Shown here piece by piece: positions 7,139-14,249 of a stretch of 64,000 nucleotides of DNA. The position numbers and the translations under genes were made by a program. Source of the stretch: Prevotella sp. (GTDB lineage: Bacteria; Bacteroidota; Bacteroidia; Bacteroidales; Bacteroidaceae). The notes below the pieces were generated by a model. It had not been told where the DNA came from. It was given only the letters and a program-made list of their open reading frames with translations, and searched no databases. Position 1 is the first letter of the stretch. Each line of letters opens with the position of its first letter. The stretch lies in assembly GCA_016291085.1 (NCBI GenBank), contig JAEEVW010000014.1, positions 1-64,000 of the forward strand, read 5' to 3'.

Positions 7139-7735
7139 ATGGGAGTTTACGCGCATAGATTTATTGAGGTCCTGGGGAAGGACAATAAATGGCAGCTGGT
7201 ACCGTTGTGGAGCAAGTATAAGGATGATAGCTATCATGAGCCGGACGTGGTGGCGGGTGATTTGAAACTGAGGAAGCATAGCTGTTTTTTGAGGAGGGCG
7301 TCATCGGGATTCTATTCGACGGGTTCGCTCTATTCTGTTGAGGACATCAGTCATCCGATAGGTTCGGGAGAATTGAGTGAAGAGACGAGAAAGTATGTTG
7401 AAGGATGGGATTATCCGGTGCGATGGGAATGCTTTTCGCTTGTGGAGCTGGAGGCTTATGCTGACAAGTGTCGGGAAAAGGTGTATTCGGAACTTGCAGA
7501 TGCTTTTCATGACAACAATATGCGGTTGATTGTGGGGATGCTGGCTTCGGCTCAAGGGAAGGAACCGAAGGAGGATTCAGAGGCATATTACCACACGCCA
7601 AGGTATACCTTTGATGAGTATATGGAGAGCTATCAGATTGTTATGGACGAGCTGCAGAGAATCCTCTTTGCGGTTGATGAGGTGGAGATGATCTATGATT
7701 GGGATAGGGTCAGAGTGGTGTTCTTTTATGCGTGA
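7139..7735 (+). CDS. Uncharacterised island protein (MGVYAHRFIEV... family)
   Basis: The protein has 198 residues from ATG 7139; an upstream in-frame ATG at 7091 lies inside the promoter motif and is not a likely start. I do not recognise a domain. It is acidic and rich in Trp, Tyr and Asp, opens with VYAHRFIEVLGKDNKWQLVP, and has no signal peptide or membrane span. The shared promoter ties it to the Fic and RNA-repair genes. It may be related to phage- or plasmid-borne proteins of unknown role that begin similarly. Confidence 0.75.
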   Translation: MGVYAHRFIEVLGKDNKWQLVPLWSKYKDDSYHEPDVVAGDLKLRKHSCFLRRASSGFYSTGSLYSVEDISHPIGSGELSEETRKYVEGWDYPVRWECFSLVELEAYADKCREKVYSELADAFHDNNMRLIVGMLASAQGKEPKEDSEAYYHTPRYTFDEYMESYQIVMDELQRILFAVDEVEMIYDWDRVRVVFFYA

Positions 7736-7742
7736 GAGGTAA

Positions 7743-8138
7743 TTAAGGCGTGGGGAGGTTGTTAGAGGCTTGGCTCTCCTCACGTTTCTCCAATGCCTCA
7801 ATAAATGCTTCCAGTTTCTCCATGCTCATGTGCGAGTCTGCCTGACGAGCAAGCTTTGCTTGCTGCTCGTCGGTAGGTTTCTTCTCTCGGAAGATGTTGA
7901 TATAATCACGTTGCGTCCCATAACTTACGGACACGATGACATTCTCATCCACCCCATAACCCATGCCATCATCAGTGAGGATTCGTGGATAAACATCCAT
8001 CAGTGGGTCCTTCAAGTCAAACGAGATGGTATCGTCTTCGACTTTTCCACCCAAAGCCATCAGCACCTCTCGGAGGTTCATCTTGTACTCCGGCCAACCT
8101 TGGAAGTCGTAATAGACAATGTCTTCTTTTCTGTTCAT
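7743..8138 (-). CDS. Uncharacterised 131-residue protein
   Basis: The protein is small, acidic and soluble (MNRKEDIVYYDFQGWPEYK...), with an extended C-terminal helix (about 85-120). Its start overlaps the stop of the metallophosphoesterase gene by 4 bp, so it is the last gene of the leftward operon. Within the coding sequence, 7844-7868 forms a near-perfect stem (GACGAGCAAGC / GCTTGCtgCTCGTC) that encodes part of EQQAKLARQAD. No function can be assigned. Confidence 0.7.
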   Translation of the reverse strand: MNRKEDIVYYDFQGWPEYKMNLREVLMALGGKVEDDTISFDLKDPLMDVYPRILTDDGMGYGVDENVIVSVSYGTQRDYINIFREKKPTDEQQAKLARQADSHMSMEKLEAFIEALEKREESQASNNLPTP

Positions 8139-8773
8139 CTTACTTCCGATTTGTAATTATTGCTCGCATACTCTACGAAGGTGGTGCAGCCGGCCTGGGT
8201 GATCTTCTCGTAGGCGGCATTATAGATATCCTCGAGAGTGAGGATGTGGAGGTTGGCGAGGGTGCCGTCGATGCCGACATCGAAGCGGAGGTCAGGGGAT
8301 AGGGCATTGTAATCGTCGAGCTTGCCGTGGCTGTGGCCGTGGAGCATGATGGAGCCGCGAGGCTTCTGGTTCCACGTGACCATCGGGTAGTGGCACATCA
8401 CCACACCGAGGTCTTCCTTGAGGAAGGGCGCAACCGTGGGACGGAAGCGCATCTCCTTGATCTGATAGACCTCACGGAAGTAGTGCTTGTAGGCACGGAT
8501 GGAACCGTCGTGATTGCCCTCGATGAGGAACTTGTGACCCGGGAGTTTTTCCAGCAGGTGGCGGGCATCCTCGCTCTTGAGAAACGTGAGGTCGCCAAGG
8601 ATGTAGATTGTGTCGCGCTTGTCGACCGTACTTCGCCAGAGGTCGAGCAGCCACTCGTCGTGGGCCTGGATGTCCACCGTGTCGGAATACGGGCGGTTGG
8701 ACGAGTGCTTGAGGATGTTCGTGTGACCGAAATGGAGGTCGGAGGTGAAATAGATTTGATTTGCCAAATTCAA
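8135..8773 (-). CDS. Metallophosphoesterase (calcineurin-like)
   Basis: The protein has 212 residues and the full set of metal-binding motifs in order: FTSDLHFGHTNI (D-x-H), ILGDLTF (GD), IEGNHDGS (GNHD), VMCHYP (H) and HGHSHG (GHxH). It belongs to the short single-domain phosphoesterase family found on phages and in bacterial genomes. In an operon with an RNA ligase it could remove 2',3'-cyclic or terminal phosphates to prepare RNA ends; that role is inference. It overlaps the next gene by 4 bp. Confidence 0.9.
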   Translation of the reverse strand: MNLANQIYFTSDLHFGHTNILKHSSNRPYSDTVDIQAHDEWLLDLWRSTVDKRDTIYILGDLTFLKSEDARHLLEKLPGHKFLIEGNHDGSIRAYKHYFREVYQIKEMRFRPTVAPFLKEDLGVVMCHYPMVTWNQKPRGSIMLHGHSHGKLDDYNALSPDLRFDVGIDGTLANLHILTLEDIYNAAYEKITQAGCTTFVEYASNNYKSEVR

Positions 8774-8797
8774 AATGTTTTTTTGTTGACTTTTATC

Positions 8798-9271
8798 TTA
8801 ACTGAAATCTGCATCCCACCATCTGGATCCATCGTTGGCGATGATTTGTGGTGGGCCATATCTGTACCATTGTTTGTCTTCCGGGTGAGTTTTGTGATAG
8901 TCGTCAATGGTGATGCCACTGAGTGAGTTTCTAACGATCTTCTCCAAATCAGTAAGTGTTACAGTTCTACCATATTCATCCATAATTCGCCACAATCCTG
9001 TATTCAGTTGAGACAGCAGATAATCAAGACATGCTTGTATGTTCCTCTCATACAAGTCGTCATGTATGCGGAAGAGGAATCGCCAACCTCCACTGTGGCT
9101 GCCTATATGAAGCGTTTCGGTCATCTTCTCAAGAACTTGTTCTAAATAAGGAGCGTCGTAACCTTCGCCATATCTGTCACAATATTCTATCTTCCGTTCA
9201 TCTAGCAGTTGGTGACATTGGGAGATTTCCTCCTCTGTGGGGATTCGTTTTAGATAATAATTCGTGCTCAT
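8798..9271 (-). CDS. Uncharacterised MSTNYYLKR-type protein
   Basis: The protein has 157 residues and starts MSTNYYLKRIPTEEE, with a central LHIGSHSGGWRFLFRIHDDL. The M(S/G)TNYYL start and the HIGxSSxGWxF strand recur in a family of phage and island proteins of unknown function. It is soluble and has no catalytic motif that I can name. It lies in the leftward operon between the phosphoesterase and the broken membrane-protein gene. Confidence 0.75.
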   Translation of the reverse strand: MSTNYYLKRIPTEEEISQCHQLLDERKIEYCDRYGEGYDAPYLEQVLEKMTETLHIGSHSGGWRFLFRIHDDLYERNIQACLDYLLSQLNTGLWRIMDEYGRTVTLTDLEKIVRNSLSGITIDDYHKTHPEDKQWYRYGPPQIIANDGSRWWDADFS

Positions 9272-9282
9272 GATTATGTTGC

Positions 9283-9594
9283 CTATTGTTTCCGTGTTTC
9301 GTTAAACGATATTCTTCCAAAGATTAGTCCGAGCAAAAGTTTTAGACCGAATGCTTGGAAGAATGTGATCTTACCAAGTCCGAAGATTGATGGTATTAGC
9401 CAGTTGACTGCGTCTTCTTCCGTCGCGACTCGACAATGCTCAAGCAAGCTTGGCATTGTGCTCGCTGCTCCGTCAGTTCCAAAGGAGTTGAAACGGCCAA
9501 GCGAGGATTAGTGACCACACTATCAGTAATAGTATGCCACCAGTGGCATTAACGTGAAAGTCAAGATTGACTCTGTTTCGAAGTGAGTTCTCAT
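9283..9594 (-). pseudogene. Small membrane-protein gene broken by the 68-bp element
   Basis: Starting 4 bp after the RNA ligase stop, ATG (9592-9594) opens MRTHFETESILTFT. In another frame the sequence runs GGILLLIVWSLILAWPFQLL, then WN, the 68-bp insertion, and then NWLIPSIFGLGKITFFQAFG to a TAG at 9283-9285. LLWNWLIP...FGLxxITFFQAFG is a familiar motif of small two-helix membrane proteins of Bacteroidetes. Excising the element plus one CAGTT joins TGGAAC to TGG and restores WNWLIP in frame. A frameshift near the N-terminus also seems present. Confidence 0.65.
9406..9473 (+). mobile_element. 68-bp non-autonomous palindromic element, copy 2, with CAGTT target duplications
   Basis: GACTGCGTC...CTGCTCCGT is flanked by CAGTT at 9401-9405 and 9474-9478. 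The central stem is CAATGCTCAAGC / GCTTGGCATTG with a bulged T. Length equals copy 1 exactly. It carries no coding capacity. Confidence 0.78.
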
Positions 9595-9598
9595 ATTT

Positions 9599-10636
9599 TT
9601 ATTCTATGATATACGCTTGGCTCATGTAGACTTGCTTCACGAGGGAGGTGCAGAGCTTGTTGAGTTCTTTGTTGAGGGACTTCTGCTCGCATTTGTCGAG
9701 GGAGGAGTAGGAGCCACCATGCTCCTTGAGGAAGTCTTCGAGAACATCCTTGGAGAACAGGCCCATCACTCGTCCAAAGTCCTTGGGGAAATGGACTTCA
9801 CCGATGTGGCTCAACACGTTGGTCAGGCGGTTCTCTGTGATGTAGGCTTCGCCCTCTACTATCAAGGCTTGCAAGGTTTCGCTGTAGGGGACAGGCTCGG
9901 CAAATAGCTTATTACGCTTCTTTACGCTTTTCTTCTCGGCAAAACGCTCGTTCTTGCTCTTGATGAGGACTCGCGAGCCGTTCTTTAGGTACATTGGTAC
10001 GACAGGACGGATGACGATACCCTCGCAGATATTGTCATCGATGGCGGGAAGGCCCAACCACTCGGCAATTTTGCTTTGGAAGGCATTGGGGTATTTCAGA
10101 CATTCGGCAAGCGTTCCCCGGAACAGGGTCTTGGCATAGAAAAAGCCATTGGCCTCGAAGAGATCGTTTACTTCGTCAACAGGGAGATACCTGCCTTTGT
10201 CATCGGAGAAGAGATAGATGTCGAAACCATAAAACTCATGTCCGGGAGTGTAACAGACACCTTTCTGAATCAGCGAAACTTTGCGTTCTGCCTTGACATC
10301 ATCATGAGGATCCAGACCACCAAACATCTCGCCAAACACGGAGATGTGGGCCACCTCGGAATACTTTGCCTTGATGTCAGTGTATAGCTTCAGCACTCGG
10401 GCCTTGTATCTCTCCAACAATTCAGGGTAGTCATAGAACTGCTCACCATCCTCCAACATCGAGGTGCGCTTGGCGAATCTCACAGTCTCACCATCGCAGA
10501 GGAAACTGGTGTTGGCACCATGCACCTTTTCCTGTACCACACACTCCAAATCTTGTGGCATCTCAGCCACCACGTGCTCCATGAACTCACGGCTGAACGA
10601 GTTCTCGATAGAGCTGTACTTCTTGAATTCTAACAT
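9599..10636 (-). CDS. RNA ligase, T4 Rnl2-like
   Basis: The protein has 345 residues. The nucleotidyltransferase motifs are visible: motif I EKVHGAN with the adenylated lysine at about 37, SVFGEMFGG (motif III), EFYGFDIY, EGIVIRP (motif IV) and VLIKSKNERFAEK (motif V). A C-terminal helical region of about 100 residues follows, as in Rnl2 enzymes that seal nicked duplex RNA. It lies in a leftward operon with a metallophosphoesterase and downstream of a Thg1-like gene; together these suggest RNA or tRNA repair. Rnl2 genes also travel on phages, so transfer is possible. Confidence 0.9.
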   Translation of the reverse strand: MLEFKKYSSIENSFSREFMEHVVAEMPQDLECVVQEKVHGANTSFLCDGETVRFAKRTSMLEDGEQFYDYPELLERYKARVLKLYTDIKAKYSEVAHISVFGEMFGGLDPHDDVKAERKVSLIQKGVCYTPGHEFYGFDIYLFSDDKGRYLPVDEVNDLFEANGFFYAKTLFRGTLAECLKYPNAFQSKIAEWLGLPAIDDNICEGIVIRPVVPMYLKNGSRVLIKSKNERFAEKKSVKKRNKLFAEPVPYSETLQALIVEGEAYITENRLTNVLSHIGEVHFPKDFGRVMGLFSKDVLEDFLKEHGGSYSSLDKCEQKSLNKELNKLCTSLVKQVYMSQAYIIE

Positions 10637-10706
10637 TGTTTCTTTTGTTTGTGCGCTATGGGCGCGGTTAAAGCTTTTCCCCTGATGCGTGAGTATCGGG
10701 GCTCTT

Positions 10707-11402
10707 TTATTTCACATTTCTGAAACTGGTTTTCTTGTCGAAGCCGGCAGACTCTAGTTTTTGTACGTCAGAGCGGGTGTCGATGAAAGGTTTGTCACGG
10801 AGTGAGGAGAGGTACTCGTAGAGGTTTTGCCAAATATCGGTAGGAGATACCAGTTTGGGGATAAAGGTTCCTGAGAGAATAGGATTTTCAACGCGATGTA
10901 CCATCATGTTATTGATTTCTTCCCATCGCTCATCTTGTGACCATCGCCAGTATTGGGCTTGGCAGGGTATGATGCACATGGGTATGTCAGAATATCGTTG
11001 TTGAACATCCTTCATGGTGTCTATGAGCGTTGAATTTACATGGGCGCATTTACACTTACCTTCATCAATCCATCGTTCTACCTCAAAGCGATAGTGTGTG
11101 TAGCCAACTTCCAAAATGAAGTGATAGATGTCGCCCTCTTTCCAAGTCTTGCCGTATTTGTGCTTTACGTCCTTGGCCTCACGTTGTTTGGCAATACTCC
11201 TTAGATTCCAATAATGTTTGTCGGACAATGGCTTGTCTTGGAATAGGATTCTGTTACTGAAGTAGTACTCCATGCCATGTGGTAAGACCTTATCCGAGTT
11301 CAATGTCACAGAGCCTCTGCGGTTGTAAACAACGAGTTCGTCAATGCCATAGATGCTTGCGAGGTAATCGTAATAGTCTTTCTTGTTATCGATGATTTTC
11401 AT
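10707..11402 (-). CDS. Uncharacterised 231-residue protein
   Basis: I chose ATG 11402 (MKIIDNKKDYYDYLASIYGI...); the open frame continues further upstream but that part looks non-coding. The protein is soluble, rich in Tyr, Trp and His, and has a CKCAH patch at about 135. Similar KDYYDYLxGxxG starts occur in Bacteroidetes island proteins of unknown role. It follows an unassigned 283-bp gap and precedes the RNA ligase gene by 70 bp in the same operon. Confidence 0.7.
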   Translation of the reverse strand: MKIIDNKKDYYDYLASIYGIDELVVYNRRGSVTLNSDKVLPHGMEYYFSNRILFQDKPLSDKHYWNLRSIAKQREAKDVKHKYGKTWKEGDIYHFILEVGYTHYRFEVERWIDEGKCKCAHVNSTLIDTMKDVQQRYSDIPMCIIPCQAQYWRWSQDERWEEINNMMVHRVENPILSGTFIPKLVSPTDIWQNLYEYLSSLRDKPFIDTRSDVQKLESAGFDKKTSFRNVK

Positions 11403-11685
11403 TCTAATACTGTTAAAAACTAAGGTCGGAAACAGCCCTGGCACATCGGCTCCGAACGGTATATCCATCGTTCGCGTCCGGAACCCAGGCGAAGGCAAGG
11501 CCATGGACTAAGTCGAAGACCGGAACAGACGTACCCGTTTTCGAGGGGCTCACCCCGTTCCGCGATATCAAGTTATTAACTTTTGCAGAGTTAGGTACCA
11601 TGGATGTTACATCGATTGCCACGACTGTTCCCGTAAAGGCGAGGTTAGCGTCCATTGAGATGCAAGTCCCCGCCACCCTCAGTTG
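11403..11685. other. 283-bp gap without a convincing gene
   Basis: An 87-codon frame on the minus strand crosses the gap, but its sequence has no resemblance I know and overlaps the upstream extension of the next frame. The gap holds one ATGTTACAT palindrome (11604-11612), the same operator-like sequence as in the island promoter, but without the CATACTATAAGG half. Confidence 0.4.
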
Positions 11686-12573
11686 TTATTTCTCGAGTTC
11701 GCACAGTGCATCGTAGATGGGCTGTAATTCCATTGGAATCACAATTTTCAACTGCGAGATGCGCTCACACTCTTTGATCTTCCACTCCTTGAATTTCGCG
11801 TTTAATTCACGATACTTGATGGTGTATTCTTCCATCTTGCCCCGGTATTCTTGACTCCGTTCAAGGTTCAGCTGTGCCACCTTCCGACGGATATTGTACT
11901 TGATGCGGTTCAGCTGTTGCTCATTCGAGCGATGCCATTTCTGCAGATCGAAGAAGAGGTAGTCCACCCGCTGCTGGTCAATCGAAGGCGCGTGTGCATA
12001 GATCAGCATCTGCTCGCCTGTGCCCTCCGTGCTGTAGGGCTTCATCAGCCGCGTGTGCAGTTCCTCGCGCGCCTTCGAATATACACCATCCTTGTGGATG
12101 TACTTGCCGATGGTTGCAGCAGTGGCCTCCAAATGGAAGTACTCGTTGCGCTCCTTGACGGTCATCTCGGCCATGACATCATCGTTCGTGGCATCCCCAA
12201 CAAACTCTGGCCGGTTGTTCTCCAAACTGTTCTCCTTTAGCCAGTCCTCATAGCTCTTTGTGGTTGCATCATTGAGTTCCGTCTCCTTAGCCCTGATGGC
12301 CTCGCGAATCCAGGCGCAGAAAGCGTTCATGTCGGCAATCTCCGACAGCAGTCCTCGCACCTCACTGAGCCGCGTCTCATCATAGCCCTTGTTGATGACC
12401 TTGCCCGAATTCTCGGGCGAACCCACAATGTCAACCGTCGTGGTGACGAAGTTCAGGTTTTTCAACTTCGCTTCGTTGCTCACAATCTTTTCCTGTGCGA
12501 TATTCGCCAGGTGGTTGGCCGACGTCGATGTCAGCCCGTGTTCACCAAAGAACACCTCATTTACTTTTTTCAT
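11686..12573 (-). CDS. Uncharacterised coiled-coil protein, first gene of the RNA-ligase operon
   Basis: The protein has 295 residues from ATG 12573 (MKKVNEVFFGEHGLTSTSA...); an in-frame GTG lies 9 bp upstream. It is highly charged and mostly helical, with probable coiled coils at about 25-45 and 205-265 (NRIKYNIRRKVAQLNLERSQ). No membrane span or catalytic motif is visible. It has its own copy of the island promoter 25 bp upstream. I do not recognise its function; it could be a structural partner or regulator of the RNA-processing enzymes. Confidence 0.8.
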   Translation of the reverse strand: MKKVNEVFFGEHGLTSTSANHLANIAQEKIVSNEAKLKNLNFVTTTVDIVGSPENSGKVINKGYDETRLSEVRGLLSEIADMNAFCAWIREAIRAKETELNDATTKSYEDWLKENSLENNRPEFVGDATNDDVMAEMTVKERNEYFHLEATAATIGKYIHKDGVYSKAREELHTRLMKPYSTEGTGEQMLIYAHAPSIDQQRVDYLFFDLQKWHRSNEQQLNRIKYNIRRKVAQLNLERSQEYRGKMEEYTIKYRELNAKFKEWKIKECERISQLKIVIPMELQPIYDALCELEK

Positions 12574-12598
12574 ATTCGTCACGTTTTCGTTCGACTTT

Positions 12599-12635
12599 CT
12601 ACCTTTATAGTATGTTTTTTGTGGAAATGTTACAT
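12599..12635 (-). promoter_or_regulatory. Island promoter motif before the RNA-ligase operon
   Basis: On the minus strand ATGTAACATTT (12635-12625), 10 bp, CATACTATAAAGGTAG (12614-12599). One base differs from the copy at 7073-7109 in the second half. Confidence 0.65.
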
Positions 12636-12661
12636 GTTGGGAAGAAGTTTTTTTTTTGAGT

Positions 12662-13453
12662 TTATGATGTTTTTTGCACGTTTATTCTCCTTTTCATATC
12701 TTCCAATATCGTGTAAAGAAACTGGGAGTATTCTGGTCCCACCGGTAATTCTGTTTCTATATGAAGGGCATGACGTGTATATGTTGTGGTTTTCTTGGTT
12801 ACAGGATTGAGCCCTTGCCGCTGTTCATCGCGGAAGTACATACTGATGCCTCGTTTCTGCCATAAAGGGAGGTCGTTGTAGTTGATTCCTCGTTCGAAGA
12901 GTAACTCGTTCTTTTCACTGATGGAGATGCCTGACATCCGTTTCTGAGCCTCGTTCGCAGATATACCTTCTTTGCGCAAAGCCCAATAGCAATGCGAGTT
13001 CAAAGAGTTTCGGTGGGCATCTTCCTGTCGCCATCTGAAGTAATCAACAACATGGTCAATAGTTGGCAGCGGAACCAATCTGCAATCGAACACAGCATGC
13101 TTGCCAGTGTGCATGGAAAAAGCCACTGAGGCCTCTGCTGCAAGAATTGACAGCAATTTCCGCTCTTTTCTTCCGAAGGTGTCTTCGTTTAGGTGGAACA
13201 ACAATGATATTTCATCGCTTTGGGTGTAGCTGTAAACGATTCGGAATCCACAGTCCATCAAGTGCTTGATGGTCTCAATCATGGCATCGCGAAATCTGAT
13301 GTCAAACGGTTTCTCCAAGTCCCACTCTTTCTTGGTCAATCTTGTAAAACCGTGACCGTCAAGTCGCGCTACAACATAAATCCCTTCGAGCATAGTCCTG
13401 TCTAGCGACTTCTCGAAACGTCTCATTTGTTTGTAAAGTGTATTAAAGTCCAT
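12662..13453 (-). CDS. Thg1-like protein (3'-5' RNA polymerase / tRNA-His guanylyltransferase family)
   Basis: The protein has 263 residues. The palm-domain motifs are clear: ARLDGHGFTRLT (metal-binding Asp at 32), SYTQSDEISLLF (Asp/Glu at 80-81) and HRNSLNSHCYWAL. These define the Thg1/TLP family, which adds nucleotides to RNA 5' ends in the 3'-5' direction. Bacterial members are usually TLPs that repair 5'-truncated tRNAs rather than add G-1 to tRNA-His, since bacteria encode G-1. It follows the 13466 gene by 12 bp in a transcript with the island promoter, next to the Rnl2 operon. Confidence 0.92.
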   Translation of the reverse strand: MDFNTLYKQMRRFEKSLDRTMLEGIYVVARLDGHGFTRLTKKEWDLEKPFDIRFRDAMIETIKHLMDCGFRIVYSYTQSDEISLLFHLNEDTFGRKERKLLSILAAEASVAFSMHTGKHAVFDCRLVPLPTIDHVVDYFRWRQEDAHRNSLNSHCYWALRKEGISANEAQKRMSGISISEKNELLFERGINYNDLPLWQKRGISMYFRDEQRQGLNPVTKKTTTYTRHALHIETELPVGPEYSQFLYTILEDMKRRINVQKTS

Positions 13454-13465
13454 AATCGTTAGGTG

Positions 13466-14104
13466 TTAGTGAAGACTGTAAAGTTCCAATATACTAGCGA
13501 AATTTTCTTTGGTGAAGGGCATGTGGATGTCATGTCCCTCCTTGATGGGGTGAATCTCGTCCCAGGAAAGCAATAGTGTGTCTTCACCTCGTTGCATTTT
13601 GAGCTCTCCATCGTTGGAGACTGAGAGTTGCCAGTCTTTGAGGTGGGTATCTGGTACGAAGCGGATGTGGTGCAGAAAACGGCGGACAAGGCGCTCTGGC
13701 ATACCTTTTGAGCCTTCGCCATTCCAACCGTCTTGGAGCCAGATAATTTTCTTGAGCGAGCCATACATGCGGTGGTGATAAAGACTGTCGGATGAGATGT
13801 GGCTCTCGTCTGCATCAGGAATGGCATGGAAGATATCACAGAACTCACCAAGGCCCATCACTACACAGCCATCGAGGATTGCTTGAAGGCGAGGAAGGTC
13901 CATGCGTGTGTACATCGCCACTTGCTCGGTTGTAACATGGTAGTTCGTCATACGTTTCTTTAACCACTCTGCTGCGATTCGGGAACGCTCGAGTGGGGGC
14001 TTGTTCCAGAACTCTCTGGTTCGGAATTCTTGTAAGCGTTCAGCGGGTTGTGTCTCGTTGATTTCTTCGGGTTGGCATGTTGAGCCTTTAAGAATTTTGG
14101 TCAT
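13466..14104 (-). CDS. Uncharacterised protein with an HTH-like segment, upstream of the Thg1-like gene
   Basis: The protein has 212 residues. A segment at about 57-95 (VTTEQVAMYTRMDLPRLQAI) has the spacing of an XRE-type helix-turn-helix, and the C-terminal part (SWDEIHPIKEGHDIHMPF) is unlike anything I can name. It is the first gene of a leftward pair with the Thg1-like gene and carries the island promoter 29 bp upstream. It could be the local regulator or part of the RNA-processing machinery; neither can be decided here. Confidence 0.75.
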   Translation of the reverse strand: MTKILKGSTCQPEEINETQPAERLQEFRTREFWNKPPLERSRIAAEWLKKRMTNYHVTTEQVAMYTRMDLPRLQAILDGCVVMGLGEFCDIFHAIPDADESHISSDSLYHHRMYGSLKKIIWLQDGWNGEGSKGMPERLVRRFLHHIRFVPDTHLKDWQLSVSNDGELKMQRGEDTLLLSWDEIHPIKEGHDIHMPFTKENFASILELYSLH

Positions 14105-14133
14105 ACTACAATTCGTTTAAGATGATTACTTTT

Positions 14134-14170
14134 CACCCTTATAGTATGAGAAAAAGGGAAAATGTTACAT
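14134..14170 (-). promoter_or_regulatory. Island promoter motif before the Thg1-like transcript
   Basis: On the minus strand ATGTAACATTT (14170-14160), 11 bp, CATACTATAAGGGTG (14148-14134). The divergent gene at 14250 uses an ordinary -7 box, TATCTTTG at 14221-14228. Confidence 0.65.
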
Positions 14171-14249
14171 GGAAAATGAAGAAAAAAGTGATTATTTGAT
14201 GTTTTTTACATAATTATCGCTATCTTTGCACACATATAATTGAATTGTA

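Noticed and set aside
7844..7870. Near-perfect stem inside the 7743 gene as an inserted palindromic element
   Set aside because: No second copy or flanking duplication; it may simply reflect Gln/Ala/Lys codons.
8327..8926. 199-codon plus-strand frame
   Set aside because: Antisense to the metallophosphoesterase, whose five catalytic motifs are unmistakable.
11413..11676. 87-codon minus-strand frame between two island genes
   Set aside because: No family resemblance, overlaps an improbable upstream extension of the next gene, and composition looks non-coding.
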